Positions 38,224 through 45,702 of a DNA stretch of 64,000 nucleotides are shown in pieces. The notes under the pieces are model-generated. The model did not search any database and was not told the origin of the DNA. It saw nothing but the letters and a program-made list of their open reading frames with translations. The number at the start of each line of letters is the position of its first letter. Position 1 is the stretch's first letter. The position numbers were made by a program, and so were the translations under genes. The DNA comes from Mesorhizobium japonicum MAFF 303099 (GTDB lineage Bacteria > Pseudomonadota > Alphaproteobacteria > Rhizobiales > Rhizobiaceae): positions 6,170,001 to 6,234,000 of the forward strand of contig NC_002678.2 in the NCBI RefSeq assembly GCF_000009625.1, read 5' to 3'.

Positions 38224-39357
38224 TCAATGCGGGCGTTGCTTTTTCGTCGCGCCGGGTATCGCAGCCTCGATTGCCTTTTTCATGACAGTGGGCAGGGCCT
38301 CTCCGGAAATCTCGTGGGCGTGCGACCAGAAATGCCCTGCCGGCGCATCCCCTTTGATGTGGGCGTGAAAGACTTCGAGCTCGAGCGCGAAATGGGTGAA
38401 GACATGCGTGATTGTCCCGGCGCGCCGCCATTCGCCGGGAAAGGGCGCCGCCGCCTGCGTGGTGGCTCCGTCCACCCGCGCCGTCCAAGCCGTTGTCGGC
38501 ACCTCGGTCATGCCGCCGAGCAGACCTTTTTCCGGCCGTTTGCGCAGAAGCATGGCCCCATCCTCACGGATGGCGACGAAAGCAGCGCCGCGCCGCTGCG
38601 GTTTGTCGGCTTTGGGCAGCCGCACCGGGAAGTTTTCGGGATCGCCTGAAACGACGGCGCTGCAGTTCTCGCGCAGCGGGCACAGCATGCAGCGCGGCCG
38701 GCGCGGGGTGCAGATCGTGGCGCCGAGATCCATCATGGCCTGGGCGAAATCGCCCGGCCTTGCCGCCGGCACCATGGCCTCGACAAGGGCTCGTATCTCG
38801 GTCTTGGCTTCGTTGAGTGGCGTCCTGATCGAAAACAGCCTCGATATGACGCGTTCGACATTGCCATCAACCACGGCGGCGGGGCGGTCGAAGGCGATCG
38901 CCGTGATCGCCGCCGAAGTGTAGGCGCCGATGCCGGGCAGGTCTCTCAAATCGGCCTCGGTATCGGGAAACCGGCCACCACGCGCCGCCACCAGATCGGC
39001 GCAGGCCTTGAGGTTGCGGGCGCGGGAGTAATAGCCGAGCCCCGCCCAGGCCTTCATGACGTCCTCGGTCGGCGCCGCGGCCAGCGCCTCGACATCGGGC
39101 CATTTCTCGACAAAGGCGCGAAAGTAGGATTTCACCGCCTCGACCGTGGTCTGCTGCAGCATGACTTCGGACAGCCAGATGCGATAGGGGTCGGGCCGCA
39201 CGCCGCGTGCATGCTCGCGCGGGCTCACCCGCCACGGCAACTCGCGATGATGCACGTCGTACCAGGCGAGCAGGCGCGACGCGGTGTCGTCCGGCATTGC
39301 CTTAAGTGTCTGGGCCTTGCGTGTCTGGGCCTTGCGGGTCTGGTCTGCTGGTGCCAT
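38224..39357 (-). CDS. mutY: A/G-specific adenine DNA glycosylase
   Basis: 377 residues. MutY removes adenine mispaired with 8-oxoguanine. HhH-GPD domain: RELPWRVSPRE, YRIWLSEVMLQQTTVEAVKSYF (catalytic Glu), GLGYYSRARNLKACA, LPGIGAYTSAAITAIAF, VVDGNVERVISRLF (catalytic Asp); the 4Fe-4S cysteines are in CTPRRPRCMLCPLRENC; the C-terminal NUDIX-like domain has LLRKRPEKGLLGGMTEVPT. The start is uncertain: ATG 39357 reads through three QTRKA-like repeats, ATG 39297 begins after them (357 aa). Confidence 0.95.
   Translation of the reverse strand: MAPADQTRKAQTRKAQTLKAMPDDTASRLLAWYDVHHRELPWRVSPREHARGVRPDPYRIWLSEVMLQQTTVEAVKSYFRAFVEKWPDVEALAAAPTEDVMKAWAGLGYYSRARNLKACADLVAARGGRFPDTEADLRDLPGIGAYTSAAITAIAFDRPAAVVDGNVERVISRLFSIRTPLNEAKTEIRALVEAMVPAARPGDFAQAMMDLGATICTPRRPRCMLCPLRENCSAVVSGDPENFPVRLPKADKPQRRGAAFVAIREDGAMLLRKRPEKGLLGGMTEVPTTAWTARVDGATTQAAAPFPGEWRRAGTITHVFTHFALELEVFHAHIKGDAPAGHFWSHAHEISGEALPTVMKKAIEAAIPGATKKQRPH
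39306..39335. repeat. 15-bp tandem repeat at the mutY 5' end
   Basis: Two perfect copies of GTGTCTGGGCCTTGC, with a partial third (GGGTCTGG) after them. On the minus strand they encode QTRKA-type repeats if mutY starts at 39357, or lie in its leader if it starts at 39297. Copy number could vary between strains. Confidence 0.7.
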
Positions 39358-39412
39358 TGATCGTGTGTTGGCCTGGCCGGTAATCTGCTGGGGTCGTGGC
39401 TGGAGAACGTAC

Positions 39413-39922
39413 ATGGCAGGGAGAACGCCCTACGGCAATCCCGTCCCGGTGAGCGATCTTGCCACCAAAATCCTCGACCCTGTGCTGCGCAAACGGGCAG
39501 GCATTTCGATTGGTCTCGTCCAGTCCTGGGAAGAGATCGCCGGCCCGCGCCTGGCCAGCCGCTCGCGGCCCGAGAAGATCCAGTGGCCGCGCCGCCTGCA
39601 TGAGGACGATCCGTTCGAACCGGCGGTGCTGGTCATTGCCTGCGAAGGCATGGCCGCACTTCATCTGCAGCACGAGACCGGCGAGATCATCAACCGGGTC
39701 AACGCTTTCCTCGGCTTTACGGCAATAGGCCGCATCAGGATCGTGCAAAAACCGGTGACGACGGACAAGGGACGGCCTAAACCGACCTTCAGGCCTTTGA
39801 CGGCGGCGGAGCAGGCCAAATTGTCCAGTACGGTCGAACTGATCGAGGATGACGGGCTGCGCGCCTCGCTGGAAAGGCTTGGCGCAACCATTTTGGGTGA
39901 AAGGAAGTCAAAAACTCCTTGA
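39413..39922 (+). CDS. DUF721 protein (DciA-like)
   Basis: 169 residues. The N-terminal two-thirds carry the DUF721 helices and strands VSDLATKILDPVLRKRAGISIGLVQSWEEIAGPRLASRSRP, then VLVIACEGMAALHLQHETGEIINRVNAFLG and IGRIRIVQKP. DUF721 includes DciA, which loads replicative helicase in bacteria lacking DnaC; this is the likely role by family. The C-terminus is a short helical region. Divergent from mutY with 55 nt between the chosen starts, so the mutY repeat lies in or beside the shared promoter area. Confidence 0.87.
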   Translation: MAGRTPYGNPVPVSDLATKILDPVLRKRAGISIGLVQSWEEIAGPRLASRSRPEKIQWPRRLHEDDPFEPAVLVIACEGMAALHLQHETGEIINRVNAFLGFTAIGRIRIVQKPVTTDKGRPKPTFRPLTAAEQAKLSSTVELIEDDGLRASLERLGATILGERKSKTP

Positions 39923-40076
39923 AGACATTCATGGATTTGTCTTCAACATCTCGCATTCGTGATCACCTTGGTCAGGTTTCACGATTGGATTGGGGATGGA
40001 GATGCCTTAATTCGCGCCAACTCTCGCCTTTTCGTGCCTTTGCATTGCAAAATTCAACCCTTGTCAGGTGATTCGT

Positions 40077-40820
40077 ATGAACCGTCCCCCGTTCGGCAAA
40101 AGTCTGTCTCGCAGAAACGTCCTGTCTTCGCTGGCTGCCATTCCGGCGGTGGCTCTGCTCGCCGCCTGCAGCGACTCCGGCGAACAGGCCAAGGCGGCGG
40201 ATGTGAAGCCCGCGGACCCGGCCGCTCCTGCAAAGCCCGCCACGCCAGCCGCCGCCAAGGTTCCAGAGTCCCAGGGCACCGTCGACATGGCGGAACTGCT
40301 GAAGCCCGGCGCACTGCCCGACAAACAGCTCGGCAAGGATGACGCCAAGGTCACCATCGTCGAATACGCCTCGATGACCTGCCCGCATTGCGCGCATTTC
40401 GCCGAAACCACCTTCCCGGACCTGAAGACGAAGTACATCGACACCGGCAAGGCGCGCTATATCCTGCGCGAGTTCCCGTTCGACCCGAGCGCGGAAGCCG
40501 GTTTCATGCTGGCGCGCTGCGCCAAGGATAACTATTTCCCGATGGTGGACGTGCTGTTCAGGCAGCAGCCGAACTGGGTTGGCGTGTCGAACACCAAGGA
40601 TGCGCTGCTGCAAATCTCGAAGCTCGCCGGTTTTACACAGGAGTCGTTCGAGGCCTGCTTGACGGACCAGAAACTTCTGGACGATGTGAGATCGGTCCAG
40701 AAGCGCGGCGCCAATGAATTCAAGGTCGACTCGACACCGACCTTCTTCATCAACGGTAAGACCTACAAAGGGGCGATGTCGATTGAGGAAATGTCGGCTA
40801 TCATCGACCCTCTGCTCTGA
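40077..40820 (+). CDS. DsbA-family thiol:disulfide protein, predicted Tat-exported lipoprotein
   Basis: 247 residues. The N-terminus SLSRRNVLSSLAAIPAVALLAAC combines a twin-arginine motif (R12, R13) with a lipobox Cys (C31). An Ala/Pro-rich linker (about 40-62) leads to a thioredoxin fold with active site C102-P-H-C105 in YASMTCPHCAHF, a helical insertion, and the cis-Pro loop VDSTPTFFINGKTYKG. It likely forms or shuffles disulfides in the periplasm. It lies between DUF721 and smc. A 154-nt gap upstream holds no confident promoter. Confidence 0.92.
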   Translation: MNRPPFGKSLSRRNVLSSLAAIPAVALLAACSDSGEQAKAADVKPADPAAPAKPATPAAAKVPESQGTVDMAELLKPGALPDKQLGKDDAKVTIVEYASMTCPHCAHFAETTFPDLKTKYIDTGKARYILREFPFDPSAEAGFMLARCAKDNYFPMVDVLFRQQPNWVGVSNTKDALLQISKLAGFTQESFEACLTDQKLLDDVRSVQKRGANEFKVDSTPTFFINGKTYKGAMSIEEMSAIIDPLL

Positions 40821-40937
40821 CGCTCGCGCAGCGCTGAAGCGGCAGCGCTTCGGCGTGCCCATCCATTTGCCTTGTCGCGGGCTCTATTCGCAAAACCGCG
40901 GGACACTTTTGCGGAACCCGCTTGCGGGGCGGCGCGA

Positions 40938-43900
40938 ATGAAGTTTTCGCGCCTTCGCCTCCTCGGTTTCAAGTCCTTCGTCGAGCCCGGCGAGTTCGTC
41001 ATCGAACGCGGCCTGACGGGTATTGTCGGGCCGAACGGCTGTGGCAAGTCGAACCTTGTCGAGGCGCTGCGCTGGGTGATGGGCGAAAGCTCCTACAAAA
41101 ACATGCGCGCGTCCGGCATGGACGACGTCATCTTTTCCGGCTCGGGCACGCGGCCCGCCCGCAACACCGCCGAAGTCACGCTTTTCCTCGATAACAGTGA
41201 TCGTTCGGCGCCCGCCGCCTTCAACGACGCCGACGAGTTGCAGGTGTCACGCCGCATCGAGCGCGAGGCCGGCTCGCTCTACCGCATCAACGGCAAGGAA
41301 GCGCGCGCCAAGGATGTGCAGCTTCTGTTCGCCGACCAGTCGACCGGCGCACGCTCGCCGTCGATGGTCGGGCAGGGCCGCATCGGCGAACTGATCCAGG
41401 CCAAGCCGCAGGCGCGCCGCGCCCTGCTCGAAGAGGCCGCCGGCATTTCCGGCCTGCACACCCGTCGCCACGAGGCGGAACTGCGGCTGAAGGCGGCCGA
41501 ACAGAATTTGGAACGCCTGGACGACGTCGTCGGCGAACTGGAAAGCCAGATCGAAAGCCTGAAGCGCCAAGGGCGCCAGGCCTCGCGCTTCAAGAACCTG
41601 TCGGCCGATATCCGCAAGGCCGAAGCGACATTGCTGCACCTGCGCTGGACGCTGGCCAAGACGCAGGAAGGCGAGGCGCGTTCTGCGCTGGCTGTTGCCA
41701 CGGCGCTGGTCGGCGACCGCGCCGCCGCGCAGATGAACGCGGCCAAGGAGCAGGGCATCAGCGCTCATCGCCTGCCCGATCTGCGCGACGCGGAGGCTGC
41801 CGCTGCCGCCGCCTTCCAGCGCCTGTCGATCGCCAGGTCGCAGATCGAGGAGGAGGCCGGGCGCATCCGCAACCGCCAGGCCGAAATCGAGCGCCGCTTG
41901 CAGCAGTTCGACGGCGACATCGCCCGCGAAGAGCGGATGGTGCGTGACAATGCCGATGTCCTCGAACGCCTGCGCACCGAAGAGGCCACGCTGAATTCCG
42001 AAAACGCTGGTGCGGCTGAGCGCGAGGCCACCACCCGCGCTGCGTTCGAACAGGCGGCATCGACGCTGGCGCAAAGCGAAGCCAGGCTCGCGGCGCTGAC
42101 CGCCGAACGGGCCGAGGCCGCCGCTTCGCGCCACCAGATCGAACGGACTTTGCGCGAAACCGCCGAGCGCCGCGACCGCTTCGCCCGTCAGCTCGCCGAG
42201 GTCGACCGCGAATTGTCGGATATCCTCTCCAAGGTCGCCGGCCTGCCGGATCCGGCCGAAAAGCGCGTTCTGGTCGAACAGGCCATGGCGCTCCTGGAAG
42301 AATCCGAGGCCGCCGTGGCGCAGGCCGAGCAGTCGGTCATCGATGCCCGCACCGCTGAAAGCGGTGCCCGCCCACCGCTTCAGGACGCCAAGGCCGAGCT
42401 GGCGCGGATCGAGACGGAAGCGCGCACGTTGGCCAAGATCCTCAATGCCGCCAGTGGCGATCTCTTCCCTTCGGTACTGGAGCAGATCAGCGTCGAGCGC
42501 GGCTTCGAGACGGCGCTGGGCGCCGCCCTTGGCGAAGACCTCGATGTGCCGCTTGACCGCAGCGCGCCCGCGCATTGGGGCGAAAGCCAGATCCAGCCCG
42601 GCGACGCGGCCCTGCCGGAAGGCATCAAGAGCCTGGCCAGCGTGGTTCGCGCTCCGGCGCAGCTTGCCCGCCGCCTGGCGCAGATCGGCATTGTCGAGGT
42701 CGCGGACGGCCGCCGGCTGCAGGCGCTGCTTGCGCCCGGCCAGCGTCTGGTCAGCCGTGAAGGCGCGCTCTGGCGCTGGGACGGCCTGACCGCCAGCGCC
42801 GACGCTCCGACGGCCGCCGCACAAAGGCTGGCGCAGAAGAACCGGCTTGCCGAACTCGATGCCGAAGCAGTGCAGGCCACGCTCGTCCTACGCCAGGCCG
42901 AGGAGGCGCTGGCACAGGCCGAACAAGCGCTTCGCCAGGCGAGCGAGGCCGAACGCAACACACGCCAGGCCGGACGCGATGCCCAGCATCGGCTGGACGC
43001 CGCCCGCACTGCGCTGGCCGAGGCCGAAAAGGCCGGTGGCGAGCTGGCGAGCCGGCGCGCGGCACTCGATGAGGGGCGCGCGCGCATCGTCGACAGCCAT
43101 GAGGAAACCTCGGCTGCTTTCGTCGAGGCCGAAATGCTACTGCAGGACGCGCCGGATCTCGGCGACCTGCAATTGCAGCTTGAACAGTCCACGGCCAATG
43201 TCTCGCGTGACCGCGCCGCGCTCGCCGATGCGCGGGCCGTCCATGAAGGGCTGCGGCGCGAGGCGGAGGCGCGTACGCGCCGGCTCGATGCCATCGGCGC
43301 CGAGCGCAGCAACTGGCTGGTCCGCGCCGAAAATGCCTCGACGCAGATTGCCTCGCTTGGCGAACGCAAGGCCGAGGCCGAGGCCGAGCGCGAGCGGCTG
43401 GCCGATGCGCCCGATGAAATCGACGCCAAGCGTCGCGCGCTACTGTCGCAGCTCACCGAGGCCGAGACCTTGCGCAAGGCGGCCGCCGACCGGCTGCAGG
43501 AAGCGGAAAACAGGCAGGCCGAACTGGACAAGCTGGCCACATCAGCCATCCAGTCGCTGGCCGAGGCGCGCGAGACCCGTGTCCGCGCCGAGGAAAGGCT
43601 GACGGCGGCCGATGAGCGCCGGCTCGAGGTCGAAGCGCGCATCCAGGAAACGCTGAACACGCCGCCGCATCTGGTCATCCGCCATACCGGGCTGGAAGCC
43701 GACGACCCGATGCCGGAGATGGCCGAGATCGAACGCCAGCTCGACCGGCTGAAGATCGAGCGCGAACGGCTCGGCGCCGTCAATCTGCGCGCCGAGGAAG
43801 AACAGAAGGAGCTTTCCGACCGGCTCGAAGCGATCGTTACCGAGCGCGAGGACATCATCGAGGCGATCCGCAAGCTCCGGCAGGCGATCCAGAGCCTCAA

Positions 43901-44396
43901 TCGCGAAGGCCGCGAGCGGCTTCTGGCCGCTTTTGACGTGGTCAACAGCCACTTCCAGCGTCTGTTCTCGCATCTGTTCGGCGGCGGTACTGCGGAATTG
44001 CAGCTGATCGAATCCGACGATCCGCTCGAGGCAGGCCTCGAAATCCTTGCCCGCCCGCCCGGCAAAAAGCCGCAGACCATGACGCTGCTGTCCGGCGGCG
44101 AGCAGGCGCTGACGGCGATGTCGCTGATCTTCGCCGTCTTCCTGACCAACCCAGCGCCGATTTGCGTGCTCGACGAAGTCGACGCGCCGCTCGACGATCA
44201 CAATGTCGAACGTTTCTGCAATCTCATGGACGAGATGGCCAAGACCACCGAGACGCGCTTCGTCATCATCACCCACAATCCGATCACCATGGCGCGCATG
44301 GATCGGTTGTTCGGCGTCACCATGGCCGAGCAGGGCGTCAGTCAGCTCGTATCGGTCGACCTGCAGGCCGCCGAGGCGATGCGCGAGGCGAGCTGA
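40938..44396 (+). CDS. smc: Chromosome segregation protein SMC
   Basis: 1152 residues, full length for bacterial SMC, the condensin ATPase. Walker A GPNGCGKSNLVEALRWVMG (31-49) and N-terminal head; coiled coil about 170-490 and 660-990, rich in Glu/Arg/Ala; hinge region about 500-650 (LFPSVLEQISVERGFETALGAALGEDLDVPL); C-terminal head with ABC signature TLLSGGEQALTAMSLIFAVF and Walker B PICVLDEVDAPLDDHNVERF. The start MKFSRLRLLGFKSF at 40938 was preferred over an upstream frame extension. It partners ScpA/ScpB, not present here. Confidence 0.97.
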   Translation: MKFSRLRLLGFKSFVEPGEFVIERGLTGIVGPNGCGKSNLVEALRWVMGESSYKNMRASGMDDVIFSGSGTRPARNTAEVTLFLDNSDRSAPAAFNDADELQVSRRIEREAGSLYRINGKEARAKDVQLLFADQSTGARSPSMVGQGRIGELIQAKPQARRALLEEAAGISGLHTRRHEAELRLKAAEQNLERLDDVVGELESQIESLKRQGRQASRFKNLSADIRKAEATLLHLRWTLAKTQEGEARSALAVATALVGDRAAAQMNAAKEQGISAHRLPDLRDAEAAAAAAFQRLSIARSQIEEEAGRIRNRQAEIERRLQQFDGDIAREERMVRDNADVLERLRTEEATLNSENAGAAEREATTRAAFEQAASTLAQSEARLAALTAERAEAAASRHQIERTLRETAERRDRFARQLAEVDRELSDILSKVAGLPDPAEKRVLVEQAMALLEESEAAVAQAEQSVIDARTAESGARPPLQDAKAELARIETEARTLAKILNAASGDLFPSVLEQISVERGFETALGAALGEDLDVPLDRSAPAHWGESQIQPGDAALPEGIKSLASVVRAPAQLARRLAQIGIVEVADGRRLQALLAPGQRLVSREGALWRWDGLTASADAPTAAAQRLAQKNRLAELDAEAVQATLVLRQAEEALAQAEQALRQASEAERNTRQAGRDAQHRLDAARTALAEAEKAGGELASRRAALDEGRARIVDSHEETSAAFVEAEMLLQDAPDLGDLQLQLEQSTANVSRDRAALADARAVHEGLRREAEARTRRLDAIGAERSNWLVRAENASTQIASLGERKAEAEAERERLADAPDEIDAKRRALLSQLTEAETLRKAAADRLQEAENRQAELDKLATSAIQSLAEARETRVRAEERLTAADERRLEVEARIQETLNTPPHLVIRHTGLEADDPMPEMAEIERQLDRLKIERERLGAVNLRAEEEQKELSDRLEAIVTEREDIIEAIRKLRQAIQSLNREGRERLLAAFDVVNSHFQRLFSHLFGGGTAELQLIESDDPLEAGLEILARPPGKKPQTMTLLSGGEQALTAMSLIFAVFLTNPAPICVLDEVDAPLDDHNVERFCNLMDEMAKTTETRFVIITHNPITMARMDRLFGVTMAEQGVSQLVSVDLQAAEAMREAS

Positions 44397-44444
44397 CGCG
44401 TCGTCTGGTCGGGGTCCGGCCTGTGGGCCAGATGCGATTGGCCA

Positions 44445-44840
44445 TCAGCCTTTGCGGTGCATGGCCCAATTTACACACAGCGCGACCACGAGCCCGCCCG
44501 CTATGCCGATGCAATCGGCAACCCAGTCGAACACGTCGAGGTCGCGGTCGATCAGTGTCGTGCCCTGAAGGACCTCGATCGCGGCCCCGACCAGCGCTAG
44601 GAAAATGACCAGCGTGATCTTGTGCCTGGGCCAGCCAAGACCCCCGAGTGCAGCCAGAGTCGCGAATGCGCTGGCGTGATTGAGCTTGTCATTGTCGAAA
44701 CCGATATCGATCCCGAATTCCTGAAGCTCGGGCACTGGCAGCAGCGCGAGGACCAGAACCGCTAGGAGCGTGACAACAAAGGCGGTCGATGCGGCCACCG
44801 AATAAGATTTCACCTGCTCCAACCATCTTCGAAAATCCAC
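44445..44840 (-). CDS. VanZ family small membrane protein
   Basis: 131 residues from a GTG at 44840. Hydrophobic helices VAASTAFVVTLLAVLVLALLPV, HASAFATLAALGGLG, ITLVIFLALVGAAIEVLQ and CIGIAGGLVVALCVNWAM, with NDKLNHASAF and IEVLQGTTLIDRDLDVFDWVADCIG, the conserved VanZ-like (teicoplanin-resistance-associated) pattern. The true role is unknown. Start ambiguous: frame open to 44915, and a GTG at about 44810 follows GGAG closely. Convergent with smc. Confidence 0.75.
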   Translation of the reverse strand: MDFRRWLEQVKSYSVAASTAFVVTLLAVLVLALLPVPELQEFGIDIGFDNDKLNHASAFATLAALGGLGWPRHKITLVIFLALVGAAIEVLQGTTLIDRDLDVFDWVADCIGIAGGLVVALCVNWAMHRKG

Positions 44841-44930
44841 AGGGCTGTCATCGGTCCGAAGCCTTGAGCAGCAGGACGCCCAAGCCGGGCGCGAACCATG
44901 CCGTGGCGCAACCATCCGGTCGCAATGAGA

Positions 44931-45005
44931 TGGCTGGGGCGCCAGGATTCGAACCTGGGAATGTCGGTACCAAAAACCGATGCCTTACCACTTGGCGACG
45001 CCCCA
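44931..45005 (-). tRNA. tRNA-Gln (anticodon UUG)
   Basis: The minus strand folds as a standard cloverleaf: acceptor TGGGGCG/CGCCCCA, D-arm GCCAAGTGGTAAGGC, anticodon stem TCGGT/ACCGA with loop TTTTGGT (anticodon TTG), T-arm with GGTTCGAATCC, discriminator G and an encoded CCA at 44933-44931. The 127-nt gap up to the VOC gene holds nothing else recognised. Confidence 0.97.
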
Positions 45006-45132
45006 ATAGCCGTCAGAGTCGCTTGTGCGGCGCGTTATTAGCAGAGCAGCCGAAAAGCACAATGCTTATGAGCGACGGCAGGAACGCCCAGATCGAGCAA
45101 TCCACAACGCCGCCGGATCCCATTCGGGTGGG

Positions 45133-45477
45133 CTATTGACCCCAGACAGCCAGCTCATTGCCAGCCGGATCGACGAAGTGGAAGCGCCGGCCGCCGGGGA
45201 ACGGGAAGATCGGCTTGATGATCGTGCCGCCTGCGCTTTCGACGGCGCCGAGGGTTTCCTCGAGGTCGTCGCTATAGAGCACGGGCAGCGGCTTGGCTGG
45301 TGCTTCCGCGGCATCCGCCTGGAAACCGCCATCCAGGCCCTCGGCAAAGGCCGAATAGGTTGGCCCGTAGTCGGTGAACGACCACGCAAACGCGGCACTG
45401 TAGAAAGCCTTCAACCGGTCCAGCGTGCCGCCAGTCGCCGGCATTTCCAGATAGTCGAGTTTTCCAGTCAGTATCAT
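45133..45477 (-). CDS. VOC/glyoxalase-fold protein
   Basis: 114 residues of a single betaalphabetabetabeta-type vicinal-oxygen-chelate unit pair: LTGKLDYLEMPATGGTLDRLKAFYSAAFAW, YSAFAEGLDGGFQ, KPLPVLYSDDLEETLGAVESAGGTIIKP and GGRRFHFVDPAGNELAVWGQ. The last motif (HFxDPxGNxLAVW) is typical of small stand-alone VOC proteins related to bleomycin-resistance-like and glyoxalase proteins. Substrate unknown. Confidence 0.88.
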   Translation of the reverse strand: MILTGKLDYLEMPATGGTLDRLKAFYSAAFAWSFTDYGPTYSAFAEGLDGGFQADAAEAPAKPLPVLYSDDLEETLGAVESAGGTIIKPIFPFPGGRRFHFVDPAGNELAVWGQ

Positions 45478-45702
45478 GGGGCACCTCTTTGTTCCCTTTA
45501 TGTTCTAGTCATCGAGTCGTGAGGTGGCAAGTCTTTTTGACGCATGCCCAAGCGAGGCTTTTTCTTAATCGATTGTAGCGGCGGGACGGCTCTGCCGGCG
45601 CTTGCCTTTCGCACTGCAGCATCATATCGCTCCAAAGTCGGACCAGGGTGGAACTTTCCGTTTCGCCAATCTTTCCAATCTCCTGCAACCGGAGAGCAAA
45701 GC

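Noticed and set aside
41247..44149. Two long minus-strand frames within smc
   Set aside because: Ser/Arg- or Gly/Ala-rich shadow sequence of the coiled-coil codons; no independent support.
44931..45005. Genomic island integrated at tRNA-Gln
   Set aside because: No integrase, no duplicated tRNA 3' end and no compositional break was seen on either side; flanking genes are core genes.
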